This document shows, piece by piece, positions 26,921-36,955 of a stretch of 64,000 bases of DNA. The notes below the pieces were generated by a model. It saw only the letters and a list, made by a program, of their open reading frames with translations, did no database searches and was not told the DNA's origin. The DNA lies in assembly GCA_030446775.1 (NCBI GenBank), contig JAUJMQ010000005.1, forward strand, positions 1 through 64,000. The letters run 5' to 3'. Source of the stretch: Egibacteraceae bacterium. Lineage in GTDB: Bacteria; Actinomycetota; Nitriliruptoria; Euzebyales; Egibacteraceae. The position numbers were made by a program, and so were the translations under genes. How positions within the stretch are numbered: the stretch's first letter is position 1; the number at the start of each line of letters is the position of its first letter.

Positions 26921-27685
26921 GTGCCGCTACCGTCGGCGGTGACCTCCTGCGACCCGGGACGCCCGCTGGCGACGCTGCACCTGTGGGGTGTCAGCGGCGG
27001 GGCCGTTCCGGCGGCCTTCCTGCGGATGGGTCTGGACCGCCGGCACCTGCATCACACCCCGGCCTGCGCTTCGCCAAGCTGCTGGGTACCGGGTCGGGAG
27101 CGACGTTCACGATGCGCGACGCCGACCTCCGCCGCTGGGGCCTGTTCGCCGTGTGGGACTCGCCGGCGGCCCCTTGGGAATTTCGAGCGGCGCTCGCCGA
27201 GCGTGCGCGCGTGGGAGCGGCTGGCCGACGAGCGCTGGCGCGCCGACCTCGCGCCGCTGCGCTCCCGCGGCCGGTGGAGCGGCACCGACCCCTTCTCCGG
27301 GGCGGCCGCTGTCTCGCGGCCCGGCGGTGGCCCGGTCGCGGCCCTCACCCGCGCGCGGATCCGCTGGCGCGCCAGCCGCAGCTTCTGGCGGGCGGTGCCC
27401 CCGGTGTCTGCGGACCTGCGTGCGCAGCCCGGGCTGCGCTACGCCGTCGGCATCGGTGACGCGCCCGTCGGGCTGCAGGGCACGTTCAGCGTGTGGGACG
27501 ACGACGCGGCGCTGGCCGCCTTCGCCTACCGGGGAGCCCAGCACCGCGAGGTGATCCGGCGCACCGGGGAGGTGGGCTGGTACGCCGAGGAGCTGTTCGC
27601 CCGCTTCGCGGTGCTGGCCACCAGCGGCACGGTCGACGGCCGCGACCCCGCCGCGGCCCCGCTGCCCGGCGCGCCGCGTCCATAG
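26921..27685 (+). pseudogene. CrtA-like (spheroidene monooxygenase family) protein with compensating frame breaks
   Basis: The first frame gives [24 protein letters not shown]; from about 27055 to 27180 another frame gives [22 protein letters not shown] and [12 protein letters not shown]; then the first frame returns with [30 protein letters not shown] and runs to 27685. This order (F-x-K-L-x-GTG, then W-x-L-F-x-x-W-D) is that of CrtA, which oxidises carotenoid C-2. The two breaks cancel, so two small errors would restore an intact gene of about 250 residues. It precedes the CrtO-like gene by 10 bases in the carotenoid cluster. GTG 26921 or 26939 could be the start. Confidence 0.65.
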
Positions 27686-27688
27686 ACT
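27683..27688 (+). promoter_or_regulatory. Leaderless-type -10 box TAGACT before the CrtO-like gene
   Basis: TAGACT ends 7 bases before ATG 27696. It lies inside the end of the CrtA-like gene, so the CrtO-like gene may have its own start of transcription in addition to read-through. Confidence 0.45.
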
Positions 27689-27695
27689 CCGCCTC

Positions 27696-29273
27696 ATGCG
27701 GGACGTCGTCGTCGTCGGAGCAGGCCACAACGCCCTCGTCGCGGCCTGCTACCTCGCCCGCGACGGGCTCGACGTCGAGGTCGTCGAGCGACGCGACGTC
27801 GTCGGCGGCGCCGTCTCGACCGTGGAGCGCTTCGCCGGATTCCGCATGGACGTCGGCTCGTCGGCGCACATCATGGTGCGCCACACCGGCATCGTGGACG
27901 ACCTCGACCTCGGCGCCGTCGGGCTTGACTACCTCGACCTGGACCCGTGGGGCTTCGCGCCGTTCGGCGACGACGCCATCGCGTTCCGGGTCGACCTCGA
28001 CGCCACCTGCGCGTCGATCGAGAAGGTGTGCGGCGCCCGGGACGCCGACGCGTACGCCCGCTTCGTGACCGACTGGTCGGCCCGCAACGCCAGGATCTTC
28101 GACGCCTTCCAGCGACCACCCACGCTCGCCAACCTCGGCCGGCACCTGTGGAGCGTCGGGCGCGGGACCGGTCTGGCCGGTCCCGAGCTGTCGCGGCAAT
28201 TCCTGACCACCGGCGACAGCCTGCTCGACGAGCACTTCGACGACGAGCGGCTCAAGACCGCGCTGGCGTGGCTCGGCGCCCAGTCGGGGCCCCCTTCCCA
28301 TGAGGTCGCCACCGCCGACCTCGTCGGCTGGAACACGATGATGCACCGCCTCCCGCCGGGGCACCCCAAAGGCGGCTCGGGGATGCTGTCGGTCGCCCTG
28401 GCCCGGCGGTTGGAGTCGCTCGGCGGGACACTGCGCCTGAGTGACGGTTGCGCGCGGATCTTCGGCCGGGACGGCCGCGTGACCGGCATCGAAGTCGACT
28501 CGGGCGACCGGATCGCCGCGCGCACCGTCGTGGCCGGCTGTCATGTCCTGACGACCGTCGAGCTGCTCGGCGACGCGCTGCCGGCGGCGTTCGCGGAGCG
28601 GGCGCGGCGCACGATCCGGGTCGGCAACGGCATCGGCATGGTGGTGCGCCTGGCGACGACCGACCTCCCCCGCTACCCCGCCGGCCTCGGTGGCGACGAG
28701 TGGCGGGCGCTGCAGCTGCTCGCGCCCTCGCGCACCTTCCTGCGCGCCGCGCACGGCCGGTTCTCCGCCGGCCTGCCGCCCGAGCGGCCCGCCGCCGTGG
28801 CGATGACGTTCTCCGCCTTCGACGACACCCTCGCTCCCCCCGGCAGGCACAACGTGACCGTGTGGGGGCAGTGGCATCCCTACGAGCTGAGCAACGGCGA
28901 GGACTGGGACGCCATCCGCGAGCGCGAGGGCACCAAGCTGGTGGACGCCGTCGACGCGGCGGCACCAGGCTTCGCCGACAGCGTCGAGCAGATGCACGTG
29001 CAGACGCCGCTGGACCTCGAGCGCGAGCTCGGCCTGCGCCGCGGCAACGTCATGCACGTCGAGATGGGCTTGGACCAGATGTTCGCCTGGCGCCCGCTGC
29101 CCGAGCTGTCGGGGTACCGGACCCCCCTGGGCGGGCTGTACCTCACCGGTGCGTCCACCCATCCCGGCGGCGGCGTGTTCGGCGCGAGCGGGCGTTCAGC
29201 GGCCCGGGTGGTGCTCGCCGACCGGGTCAGGGGGCGCCGCCGGCCGGGCCGCCGCCGGCTGCCACGCCGGTGA
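27696..29273 (+). CDS. FAD-dependent carotenoid ketolase/desaturase-like oxidoreductase (CrtO type)
   Basis: A 525-residue flavoprotein of the phytoene-desaturase superfamily, closest in build to CrtO-type 4-ketolases and related NAD(P)/FAD oxidoreductases. The dinucleotide fold VVVGAGHNALVAACYLARDG is at residues 4-23, and the C-terminal FAD signature YLTGASTHPGGGVFGASG is present. CrtO adds keto groups to beta- or gamma-carotene rings. Its stop overlaps the start of the CruF gene (GTGA). With CruF, a glycosyltransferase and a second desaturase it suggests a ketolated, hydroxylated, possibly glycosylated carotenoid as in Deinococcus or cyanobacteria (inference). Confidence 0.78.
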   Translation: MRDVVVVGAGHNALVAACYLARDGLDVEVVERRDVVGGAVSTVERFAGFRMDVGSSAHIMVRHTGIVDDLDLGAVGLDYLDLDPWGFAPFGDDAIAFRVDLDATCASIEKVCGARDADAYARFVTDWSARNARIFDAFQRPPTLANLGRHLWSVGRGTGLAGPELSRQFLTTGDSLLDEHFDDERLKTALAWLGAQSGPPSHEVATADLVGWNTMMHRLPPGHPKGGSGMLSVALARRLESLGGTLRLSDGCARIFGRDGRVTGIEVDSGDRIAARTVVAGCHVLTTVELLGDALPAAFAERARRTIRVGNGIGMVVRLATTDLPRYPAGLGGDEWRALQLLAPSRTFLRAAHGRFSAGLPPERPAAVAMTFSAFDDTLAPPGRHNVTVWGQWHPYELSNGEDWDAIREREGTKLVDAVDAAAPGFADSVEQMHVQTPLDLERELGLRRGNVMHVEMGLDQMFAWRPLPELSGYRTPLGGLYLTGASTHPGGGVFGASGRSAARVVLADRVRGRRRPGRRRLPRR

Positions 29274-30121
29274 CCGCCTCGCCACGCGCCGCGCTGAGCG
29301 GCCAACGAAGGGCCGAGCGGCGGGCCGAGCGGCGTGGAGCGGCCGTCCGCAGCCCGGCGCTGGCGAGCGTGCCGGTCGCGCTGGCCGCCGCCACGGTCCT
29401 GTCCCAGATCGCCTACCCGCTGGTGTCGGGACCGGCCCGCGATCGCGTCACGGTCGCCAGCGTCGTGCTGTTCTTCGCCACCTCGGTGTCCCACGCGCTG
29501 CTGTGGCGGGGACCGCGGTTCACGTTCGCGCTCGTGGCGGTGACCGCGGGTGGCGGGCTGCTCGTCGAGGCGGTCGGCGTCGCGACCGGCATCCCGTTCG
29601 GCGCGTACGCCTACGCCGACACGCTCGGACCCAAGGCGCTCGGGGTGCCGGTCGTCATCCCGCTCGCGTGGACGATGATGGCCTACCCGGCGCTGCTCGT
29701 CGGGCGGCGGATCGCGCAGGGTCCGGTGCTGGGCCCCGTCGCCGCCGGCGCCGCGCTCGCGTCGTGGGACCTGTTCCTGGACCCGCAGATGGTCGACGCG
29801 GGGCACTGGACGTGGGCCGGCGGCGGCGGCCCGGCGCTGCTGGGCATCCCGGTCGGCAACTTTCTCGCCTGGTTCGTCGTGGCCGTCGCGATGATGGCGC
29901 TGCTTTGGCGCGTGCCGGTCCCGGGTCTGCCGGTCGTGGGGGCAGACCAGCGGCGGCGGGCGCTGCGCGCCGACCGGGTGCCGTTCGCGCTGTACCTGTG
30001 GACCTACGCCTCCTCGGTCCTGGCGCACCTCGCGTTCTTCGGGCTGCCCGGCTCGGCGCTGCTCGGCGGGGTGGGCATGGGCGCGGTGGTCGCCCTGTTC
30101 GCCGCCCGCAGCCGGCGGTGA
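29270..30121 (+). CDS. cruF: Carotenoid hydratase of the CruF family
   Basis: A 283-residue membrane protein with about seven helices of the carotenoid biosynthesis family PF04240 (CruF, carotenoid 1',2'-hydratase). Typical motifs are GVATGIPFGAYAY, PLAWTMMAYPAL and SWDLFLDPQMVDAGHWTW. CruF adds water to the psi end of acyclic or monocyclic carotenoids. GTG start overlaps the previous stop, and its own stop overlaps the next gene start (GTGA), so three carotenoid genes are coupled. The first 35 residues are Arg/Ala-rich and may be shortened at a later start. Confidence 0.85.
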   Translation: MTASPRAALSGQRRAERRAERRGAAVRSPALASVPVALAAATVLSQIAYPLVSGPARDRVTVASVVLFFATSVSHALLWRGPRFTFALVAVTAGGGLLVEAVGVATGIPFGAYAYADTLGPKALGVPVVIPLAWTMMAYPALLVGRRIAQGPVLGPVAAGAALASWDLFLDPQMVDAGHWTWAGGGGPALLGIPVGNFLAWFVVAVAMMALLWRVPVPGLPVVGADQRRRALRADRVPFALYLWTYASSVLAHLAFFGLPGSALLGGVGMGAVVALFAARSRR

Positions 30122-31265
30122 GCCGGCTCGTCGACGTGGCGTCGCTGGCCGCAGTGGCGCTGGCGGCGCACACGGCGGTCAACGCGCGACTGCTGCGCCG
30201 CCCACCTCCCGCCACCCCGGCGCACGGGCGCGGGACCCTCCCCGCCCAGCCGGCACGTCGGGTGAGGCCCGCGCGCGTGAGCGTGCTCGTGCCCGCCCGC
30301 GACGAGGCTCACCGCATCGGCCCGTGCGTCGCGGCGCTGCTGGCTTCGCGCGGCGTGGACCTCGAGCTGCTCGTGCTCGACGACGGCTCGACCGACGGCA
30401 CCGCCTGGGTCGTGCGGAGCGTCGCGGCCGGAGACCCGCGTCTGCGGATGCTGCCCGGCGCTTCACTGCCGCCGGGATGGCTGGGCAAGCCGCACGCATG
30501 CGCCCAGCTCGCCGCCGCCGCGACCGGGACGGTGCTCGTCTTCGTCGACGCCGACGTCGTCGTCGCCCCCGATGCGCTCGCGCGGACGGTCGCGCTGCTC
30601 GACGCGGCTGGCTTGGCGCTGGTCTCCCCGTATCCGCGGCAGCTCACCGGCAGCCTCGCCGAGCGGCTCGTGCAGCCGCTGCTGCAGTGGTCGTGGTTGA
30701 CGTTCCTCCCCCTGCGGCTGGCCGAGACGTCGCCGCGCGCGTCGCTGGCCGCCGCCAACGGCCGGCTGCTGGCCTGCCACGCCGACGCCTACCGCGCCGC
30801 CGGCGGCCACACCGGCGTCCGCCAGGAGGTCGTCGAGGACGTCGCCCTCGCACGCGCGTTCAAGCGCGCCGGCCTGCGCGCAACGGTCGCCGATGGCACC
30901 GATCTCGCCACCTGCCGCATGTACGACGGGTGGTCGGAGCTGCGCGACGGTTACACCAAGAGCCTGTGGGCCGCCTTCGGGTCGCCCGCCGGCGCCGCGT
31001 CGGTGGTCGCGTTGCTGGTGGCGCTGTACGTCGTGCCCCCGCTTGCGACCGTCGGCGCCCTCGCCCGCCGCCGGCCGGCGGCCCGTGCTGCCGGCGCTGG
31101 GCTGGCTCGCCGGGACGACCGGGCGGGCGGTCGCGGCGCGACGGACCGGTGGCCGGGTCGGCGACGCCGTCGCCCATCCGGTCTCCGTCGCGCTGCTCGC
31201 CGCCCTGACGCTGCGCAGCGAGCGGCACCGGCGCGCCGGACGGCTCACGTGGAAGGGGCCCGCCC
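30118..31265 (+). pseudogene. Glycosyltransferase family 2, CruG-like, frame broken near its end
   Basis: A membrane-anchored GT2: N-terminal helix, SVLVPARDEAHRIGP, LLVLDDGSTDGT (nucleotide site), FVDADVVVAPDAL (DxD-like), EDVALARAFKRAG and C-terminal helices. Up to about 31070 the frame is intact; then a one-base change puts the last helices (LPALGWLAGTTG, SVALLAALTLRSERHRRAGRLTWKG) in another frame. Directly after CruF this is the position of CruG, the carotenoid 2'-O-glycosyltransferase of myxoxanthophyll synthesis, so a carotenoid glycosyltransferase is the best guess. The end near 31265 is estimated from family length. Confidence 0.7.
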
Positions 31266-31283
31266 CCTGCCGGGCGTCCGGGG

Positions 31284-32774
31284 CGCCGGGTCGGCGTCGT
31301 CGGTGCGGGCGGCGGCGGGCCCGCGGCCGCCGCGCGGCTGGCCGCGTTCGGCCACGACGTGACCGTCTGCGAGCAGTCCCCGCAGGTCGGCGGCAAGCTC
31401 GGGCTGCTCAAACGCGACGGCTTCCGCTTCGACACCGGGCCGTCGCTGGTGACGCTGCCGCAGGTGTTCCGCGAGCTGTTCACCGACACCGGCGCCCCGC
31501 TGGAGTCCGTCGTCGACCTGCGACCGGTCGAGCCGATCGCCCGCTACCGCTGGGCCGACGGCGCACGCCTGGACGCGACCGCCGACCCCGACGCGATGCA
31601 CGAGCGGCTCGACGGGGGGCTGTCGCCCGGCAGCGGCGACGACTGGCGCGCCTTCCTGGGGCACGCCGCGGCGGTGTGGCGGGCCGTGGAAGGCCCGTTC
31701 CTGCGGTCGGCGCTGCGCGGCCCGGCGGACCTGCTGCGCCAGGCGGTGCGCGTCCGCGACCTCGTGGCGATCGCCCCCCACCGGACGCTGCGCCAGCTCG
31801 GCCGGCGCCATCTCCGTGACCCGCGCCTGCGGATGGTCCTCGACCGCTACGCCACCTACAGCGGCTCGGACCCGCGGGTGGCTCCGGCCGCCCTGGCGGT
31901 CGTGCCGTACGTGGAGCAGGCGTTCGGCGCCTGGTACGTCCGCGGCGGGCTGTACCGGCTGGGCGAAGCGATCCGTGACCGCGCGGTCGAGCGGGGCGCG
32001 GCGCTGCGGACCGCGGCACGAGTCGCGCGCATCGAGCTCGCCGGCGGGCGGGTGGCAGGGGTGCGACTGGCCGACGGCCAGCGGTTGGCCGCCGACGTCG
32101 TCATCGCCAACACCGACGCCGCGCACCTGTACCGCGACCTCGTCGCCGGCCGGGCGGCGGTGCGCGCGCGGAGCGCGCTGGCGCGGGCGACGCCCTCGCT
32201 GTCGGGCTTCGTCCTGTTGCTCGGCGTCCGCGGCTACACGCCCGGCCTCGCCCACCACAACGTGCTGTTCCCCGCCGACTACGACGCGGAGTTCGACGCG
32301 GTGTTCGGGCCGCGTCCGCGGCCCGTCGGTGACCCGACGCTGTACGTGTCCGCCCCCGACGACCCGGCGGTCGCCCCCGCCGGCTGCCAGGCGTGGTTCG
32401 TGCTCGTCAACGCGCCGCGGCAGGGGCAGCGCGGCCCGGTCGGTGCACCAGTGGACTGGGACGCCGGCACCACCGCCGGTGCCTACGCCGACCACCTGCT
32501 GGACCTTCTGGCCGCACGCGGCTTCGACGTCTCGGGGCGTCTGCGGTTCCGTGAGGTGATCACCCCCGCAGACCTGGAGCGGCGCACCGGGGCGGTGGGC
32601 GGGGCGATCTACGGCACCTCGTCGAACGGTCCCCGCGCCGCCTTCCTGCGCCCCGCGAACCGCTCCCCCGTCCCGGGACTGTTCCTCGTGGGCGGCTCGT
32701 CGCATCCCGGCGGTGGGCTGCCACTGGTCACGCTGTCGGCGCGGATCGTGGCCGGGCTCGTGGGGCAGGCGTGA
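31284..32774 (+). CDS. Phytoene-desaturase-family oxidoreductase (CrtD/CrtI-like)
   Basis: About 495 residues. The FAD fold VGVVGAGGGGPAAAARLAAFG begins near 31290 and the frame is open to 32774, with the C-terminal signature LVGGSSHPGGGLPL. A GTG at 31359 lies inside the FAD fold and cannot be the true start; no clear start codon exists at 31284, probably because of a further small indel at the junction with the glycosyltransferase gene. In a CruF/GT2/CrtO setting the most fitting role is C-3',4' desaturation (CrtD), but CrtI or a CrtN-like role cannot be excluded. Genes for CrtE, CrtB and a cyclase are not in the window. Confidence 0.75.
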   Translation, partial: RRVGVVGAGGGGPAAAARLAAFGHDVTVCEQSPQVGGKLGLLKRDGFRFDTGPSLVTLPQVFRELFTDTGAPLESVVDLRPVEPIARYRWADGARLDATADPDAMHERLDGGLSPGSGDDWRAFLGHAAAVWRAVEGPFLRSALRGPADLLRQAVRVRDLVAIAPHRTLRQLGRRHLRDPRLRMVLDRYATYSGSDPRVAPAALAVVPYVEQAFGAWYVRGGLYRLGEAIRDRAVERGAALRTAARVARIELAGGRVAGVRLADGQRLAADVVIANTDAAHLYRDLVAGRAAVRARSALARATPSLSGFVLLLGVRGYTPGLAHHNVLFPADYDAEFDAVFGPRPRPVGDPTLYVSAPDDPAVAPAGCQAWFVLVNAPRQGQRGPVGAPVDWDAGTTAGAYADHLLDLLAARGFDVSGRLRFREVITPADLERRTGAVGGAIYGTSSNGPRAAFLRPANRSPVPGLFLVGGSSHPGGGLPLVTLSARIVAGLVGQA

Positions 32775-32868
32775 CGCCGGACCGGCGCGGCCCGGCCGTT
32801 CCCGCGTGGCCGTGCCTGTCATGCACACCGAACCGGCCGGCTTGCCGCGCTGCGGCCCTACGGTGAGT

Positions 32869-32874
32869 TACGCT
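32869..32874 (+). promoter_or_regulatory. Leaderless-type -10 box TACGCT
   Basis: TACGCT ends 6 bases before ATG 32881; no ribosome binding site precedes that start. Confidence 0.55.
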
Positions 32875-32880
32875 GGCGGC

Positions 32881-33204
32881 ATGGTCAGCCGCGGCTCCGA
32901 GCGGGTCGCCGAACAGCGGCGAGGCGGCGGTGTCGCCGTCGACGATGCGCCCCCCGTGACGGGGTTCGGGCGCGCGGCCGTGACCCTCGGGTCGCTGGCC
33001 CTGTGCTGGACGGTCGTCGCCACGGTCATCCCGGCGGTGGGGCCGCTGGTCGCCGTCCTCGCGCTGCCCGCCGCCGTCGGCGCTCTCGGTCTGGGGCTGG
33101 TCGCCTGGAGCCGCCACGAGCGGCTGTGGTGGCCCGGCATCGCCGTGGGCCTCGGCGGCACGCTGCTCGGCGCCAGCCGGGCCGCCGAGCTGCTCAGGCC
33201 CTGA
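32881..33204 (+). CDS. Small two-helix membrane protein, DUF4190-like
   Basis: A 107-residue protein with a charged N-terminus and two to three hydrophobic segments (AAVTLGSLALCWTVVATVIP; PLVAVLALPAAVGALGLGLVAW; IAVGLGGTLLG) in the pattern of DUF4190-type small membrane proteins. Function unknown. The ATG at 32881 is fixed by a TANNNT box six bases upstream. It ends 24 bases from the end of the convergent phosphatidyltransferase-like gene. Confidence 0.65.
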   Translation: MVSRGSERVAEQRRGGGVAVDDAPPVTGFGRAAVTLGSLALCWTVVATVIPAVGPLVAVLALPAAVGALGLGLVAWSRHERLWWPGIAVGLGGTLLGASRAAELLRP

Positions 33205-33227
33205 CGCGTCGTCGATCGGGCGCGTGG

Positions 33228-33998
33228 CTACGCCCCTCCCGCCCGCAGGTGCCGGTGGACGGCGACGAGGATCTGAACGAGTCCAGTGAGGCTGAGCAGG
33301 CCCAGCGCCGCCAGCGCGCCCGTCGCGATCACCGCCCGGTGCTCGGCGAACACGCCACCGAACACCAGGGCGACGGCGCACAGGATCACCCGGTTCGCCC
33401 GCTCACCCACGGTCACGACGCCGATCTCGCCGGCGCCGGCGTTGGCGCCGCGCGCGCGGACGTACTCGAGCATCCCGAACGCGACGCCGGTGACCACCGC
33501 GAGCGCCGGCGGCGCGCCCACCGCCACGACGGCCAGCAGGTACAGGACGTCGTTGATCCGGTCCACCGCCGAGTCGAGCACGTACCCCCAGCGGGTCGCG
33601 CGGTCGGTGAGCACCGCGACGCAGCCGTCCAGCGTGTCGCCCAGCCCGCTGAGGACCAGCAGCCATCCGGCCAGCAAGGGCCAGGCACCACCGGCGGCGG
33701 CGCCGGCGACGACCACGCACGCCACCCACACGCTCCACAAGGTCAGGATGTCGGGCAGCACGCCGCGGCGCGCGAGCGGGCGCGCCACCCGGTAGGCCAG
33801 CAGCAACCAGCCGCGCAGGAACACGCTCCCGGTGACCGGGTCGTAGTCACCGTGGAGTGCGGTCCACCGCCGCAGGTAGCCGTGCGCGTCGGGGACCGGC
33901 GTGGCGGGGCGCCGGGCGGTCGCGAGCGTGACCGCGAGCAACCCGACTCCGGTGACCGCCAGCACCGCCGGCGGCCATGTCCCACCGAGGCCCGGCAC
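33228..33998 (-). CDS. CDP-alcohol phosphatidyltransferase-family protein
   Basis: A 256-residue membrane protein with about six helices. The CDP-OH-P motif is readable near residue 115: D-x2-DG-x2-A-x9-G-x3-D-x3-D, from DTLDG to LDSAVD. All four aspartates that bind metal are kept, but the arginine that normally follows the alanine is a valine here. The family makes phospholipids from CDP-diacylglycerol or transfers CDP-alcohols; the substrate cannot be read. GTG start at 33998, with TAGCAT and AGGA upstream on the minus strand. Convergent with the small membrane protein gene. Confidence 0.78.
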   Translation of the reverse strand: MPGLGGTWPPAVLAVTGVGLLAVTLATARRPATPVPDAHGYLRRWTALHGDYDPVTGSVFLRGWLLLAYRVARPLARRGVLPDILTLWSVWVACVVVAGAAAGGAWPLLAGWLLVLSGLGDTLDGCVAVLTDRATRWGYVLDSAVDRINDVLYLLAVVAVGAPPALAVVTGVAFGMLEYVRARGANAGAGEIGVVTVGERANRVILCAVALVFGGVFAEHRAVIATGALAALGLLSLTGLVQILVAVHRHLRAGGA

Positions 33999-34226
33999 TT
34001 GTCATCCTGCGCAGATGCTAACGGGGTGCTGCCGGCGGTCCCCGAGGGCTGCTACCGGTGGCGGGCCCTCTGGCCGGCCGCGCGGAGAGCTACGATCCGC
34101 CAGGCTCCTGCGTTCCCGACACCTTCGGTGGACCGCCGGTGGTTCGGGCGTGGCGGCCGCGATGACGCCGACTGCCGTCGACAGGTGCGCAGCGCCCCGG
34201 CGGAATCGGCACAGGGGGAAGGCGCG

Positions 34227-35591
34227 GTGACTGCGACACCCACGCTGACGGTCCAGGACGCCATCGACGAGGTGGGCTTCGGGCGTTTCCAACGGCGGCT
34301 GCTGCTGGTGTGCGGCGTCACCTGGGCAGCCGACGCCGCCGAGATCCTGTTGATCGCGTTCGCACTGCCCGCGATCACGGCCGAGTTCGGCGTGTCGCGC
34401 GCCGCCGGCGGGTTCCTGGTCACCGCCACCTTCCTCGGGATGCTCGCCGGCGCCTGGTTCTGGGGCATCGTGTCGGACCGGATCGGCCGGCGCGTCGGCT
34501 TCCAGCTGACGGTGCTGATCTTCGCGGTGTTCGGTGGCCTGTCGGCACTCGCACCGAACCTGGCGACGCTGGCGGCCCTGCGAGCGCTGACGGGCTTCGG
34601 TCTCGGCGGCGCTCTGCCGCTGGACTTCTCGCTGTACGCGGAGTTCCTGCCCAGGCGCAACCGCGGCCGCAACCTCGTCCTGCTCGAGAGCTTCTGGGCG
34701 CTGGGCACGATCGTCGCCGCCGGCCTGGCGGTACTGCTGCTGCCCAGCGTCGGCTGGCGACCGCTGCTGGCGTCTTCCGCCCTGGCGGCCGCACTGGTGG
34801 TGTGGATCCGACGACGCGTTCCCGAATCGCCCAGATACCTGGCCACGGCGGGACGGACCGCCGAGGCGGCGGCCGTTCTCACCCAGGTCGCCGAGACCAA
34901 CGGGCGCCGACTGCCCCCCGGCGAGCTGGCGACGGGCCGCGGGCGGCAGACGAGCCTGGCGACGTTGTGGGGCCGCCGCTTCCGCTCCACCACCGCGATG
35001 CTGTGGGTGGCCTGGTTCACGATCTCCCTGGGGTACTACGGGGTGTTCACGTGGCTGCCGAGCGTGTTCGTCGGCCGGGGCTTCACGTTCCTGTCCACCT
35101 ACCAGAACACGTTCCTGCTGGCGGTGGCGCAGATCCCCGGCTACCTGTCCGCGGCGTGGCTCGTGGAACGCTGGGGCCGGCGACCGACGCTGGCCACCTA
35201 CCTTGCGGCCAGCGGCGTGTTCACCTACCTGTTCGCCGTCGCCGACGGCACCGCCGGCCTCGTCGCCGCCGGAGCCCTCATGAGCTTCTTCTCGCTGGGC
35301 GCGTGGGGCGCGCTGTACGCCTACACCCCCGAGCTGTACCCGACCGAGATCCGAGCCACCGGCATGGGAGCAGCCAGCAGCCTGACCCGCATCGCCGGTG
35401 CGCTCGCGCCGCTCGTCGGTGGGCTGCTGCTGCCGGTGTCGCTGCCGGCAGCCCTGACTGTCTACGCCGTGGCGTTCCTCGTCGGCGGCCTCGTCGTGCT
35501 CGTCGTCGGTGTCGAGACCCGCGGCCGGGGCCTGGCCGACACCGCCGGCGCCGACTCCAGCGACGACGACCGGGTGGCGCTCCAGACCTGA
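34227..35591 (+). CDS. MFS transporter, sugar/aromatic-acid porter type
   Basis: A 454-residue transporter with 12 helices. Motif [13 protein letters not shown] between helices 2 and 3 is the MFS motif A, and [11 protein letters not shown] before the central loop, with [15 protein letters not shown] after helix 10, are the sugar-porter signatures shared by niacin/benzoate/sugar transporters (NiaP- or PcaK-like). Substrate unknown. GTG start at 34227 is preceded by GGGGAAGG; the family opening [19 protein letters not shown] follows directly. It is not obviously in an operon with its neighbours. Confidence 0.88.
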   Translation: MTATPTLTVQDAIDEVGFGRFQRRLLLVCGVTWAADAAEILLIAFALPAITAEFGVSRAAGGFLVTATFLGMLAGAWFWGIVSDRIGRRVGFQLTVLIFAVFGGLSALAPNLATLAALRALTGFGLGGALPLDFSLYAEFLPRRNRGRNLVLLESFWALGTIVAAGLAVLLLPSVGWRPLLASSALAAALVVWIRRRVPESPRYLATAGRTAEAAAVLTQVAETNGRRLPPGELATGRGRQTSLATLWGRRFRSTTAMLWVAWFTISLGYYGVFTWLPSVFVGRGFTFLSTYQNTFLLAVAQIPGYLSAAWLVERWGRRPTLATYLAASGVFTYLFAVADGTAGLVAAGALMSFFSLGAWGALYAYTPELYPTEIRATGMGAASSLTRIAGALAPLVGGLLLPVSLPAALTVYAVAFLVGGLVVLVVGVETRGRGLADTAGADSSDDDRVALQT

Positions 35592-35655
35592 CAGCGGCGG
35601 CGCGCTGCCGCTCCCCGGCCCGCGGCTAGGCTGCCCACCGGGGAGCGGAGGACGG

Positions 35656-36678
35656 ATGCGACTCGGATTGAACATCGGCTACTCCGGGTCGGCGATGGGC
35701 GACATCGTGCCGATCGTCGAGCACGCCGACCGCATCGGGGTGGACTCGGTGTGGGCGGCGGAGGCCTACGGCTCGGACGCCGTCACCGTGCTGGCCTACC
35801 TCGCCGCCCGGACGTCTCGGATCACGCTCGCCACCGGCGTGCTGCAGATGCCGGCACGCACGCCCGCGAACACCGCGATGACGGCGATGACGCTGGACGC
35901 GCTGTCGAACGGGCGTCTGGTGCTCGGCCTGGGCATGTCGGGTCCCCAGGTCGTGGAGGGCTGGCACGGGGTCGCCTACGGCAAGCCGCTCGGCCGCTCC
36001 CGCGAGTACGTCGAGATCGTGCGCAAGGCGATCGCCCGCGAGGCGCCGCTGACCCACGACGGCGAGCACTACCAGATCCCCTTCACCGGCGACGGGGCGA
36101 CCGGGCTCGGCAAGCCGCTGAAGTCGATCCTGCGGCCCCTGCGCAGCTCGATCCCCATCTATCTCGCCGCCATCGGACCCAAGAACATCGCCCTGGCCGG
36201 ACAGATCGCCGACGGGTGGCTGCCGCTGTTCTACTCACCCGAGCGCGAGTCGGTGGTCACCGACGACCTCGACGCCGGGCTCGCCGCCTCCGGCCGCGGG
36301 GTCGACGACGTCCGGGTGGCGGCGTCGGTCATGGTCGCCGCCGGCGACGACGTCAGCGAGTGCCGCGACCGCCTGCGCCCGTACTACGCGCTGTACCTCG
36401 GCGGCATGGGGGCGCGCGGGCGCAACTTCTACACCGACCTGGCGGCCCGCTACGGCTACGAGGAGGCCGCGGTCGCCGTCCAGGACCACTACCTCGACGG
36501 CAGACGCGACGAGGCTGCGGCCGCCGTCCCCGACGCCCTCATCGACGAGACGGCGCTCGTCGGGCCGGTGGACCGCATGCGCGACCGGCTCGCCGCCTGG
36601 AAGGCCTCCAGAGTCGATACCGTCGTGCTCGGCACCGACCGGCCGGAGGTGCTCACCGCCCTGCAGGAGGCCCTGTAG
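35656..36678 (+). CDS. LLM-class F420-dependent oxidoreductase
   Basis: A 340-residue bacterial luciferase-fold enzyme. Start [14 protein letters not shown], then [35 protein letters not shown], and [20 protein letters not shown] are typical of F420-dependent LLM oxidoreductases of actinobacteria (for example methylenetetrahydromethanopterin reductase-like). The substrate is not known. The ATG at 35656 has GGAGG upstream and a TAGGCT box further up. Its stop codon lies inside a tandem repeat. Confidence 0.88.
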   Translation: MRLGLNIGYSGSAMGDIVPIVEHADRIGVDSVWAAEAYGSDAVTVLAYLAARTSRITLATGVLQMPARTPANTAMTAMTLDALSNGRLVLGLGMSGPQVVEGWHGVAYGKPLGRSREYVEIVRKAIAREAPLTHDGEHYQIPFTGDGATGLGKPLKSILRPLRSSIPIYLAAIGPKNIALAGQIADGWLPLFYSPERESVVTDDLDAGLAASGRGVDDVRVAASVMVAAGDDVSECRDRLRPYYALYLGGMGARGRNFYTDLAARYGYEEAAVAVQDHYLDGRRDEAAAAVPDALIDETALVGPVDRMRDRLAAWKASRVDTVVLGTDRPEVLTALQEAL

Positions 36679-36748
36679 ACGGCCGGTCGGACCGAGCTGC
36701 GCGCCGAGCCGTGTAGACGGCGTTCGGACCGAGCTGCGCGCCGAGCCG
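36674..36748 (+). repeat. Tandem duplication of a gene 3' end
   Basis: Two adjacent copies (36674-36711 and 36712-36748, 38 and 37 bases) beginning TGTAGACGGC and ending GAGCTGCGCGCCGAGCCG. The first copy includes the stop codon of the oxidoreductase gene. The rest of the 359-base gap to the next gene holds one strong hairpin and no gene that I can support. Confidence 0.9.
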
Positions 36749-36955
36749 TGGACGCACCGGCCCGCCAGGCGCTGCTCGCCGGGCTCAAGCGCATGTACGT
36801 CCGCCCCGGCGGTTGTCGCACCCCCCGCCCGGGTAGCGAGCAGTGGCGCCGGACCACGACCTCGTCGTCGCGCCAGCACGGGCATCACCCCGCCGAGCGT
36901 CAGCAGGCCACATGACCAACCCGTCTCCGGGACTTCCGAGAGCACGTACCGCCCC

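Noticed and set aside
31359..31361. GTG at 31359 as start of the CrtI/CrtD-like gene
   Set aside because: The FAD-binding fold begins about 70 bases upstream in the same frame; starting here would delete the glycine-rich loop.
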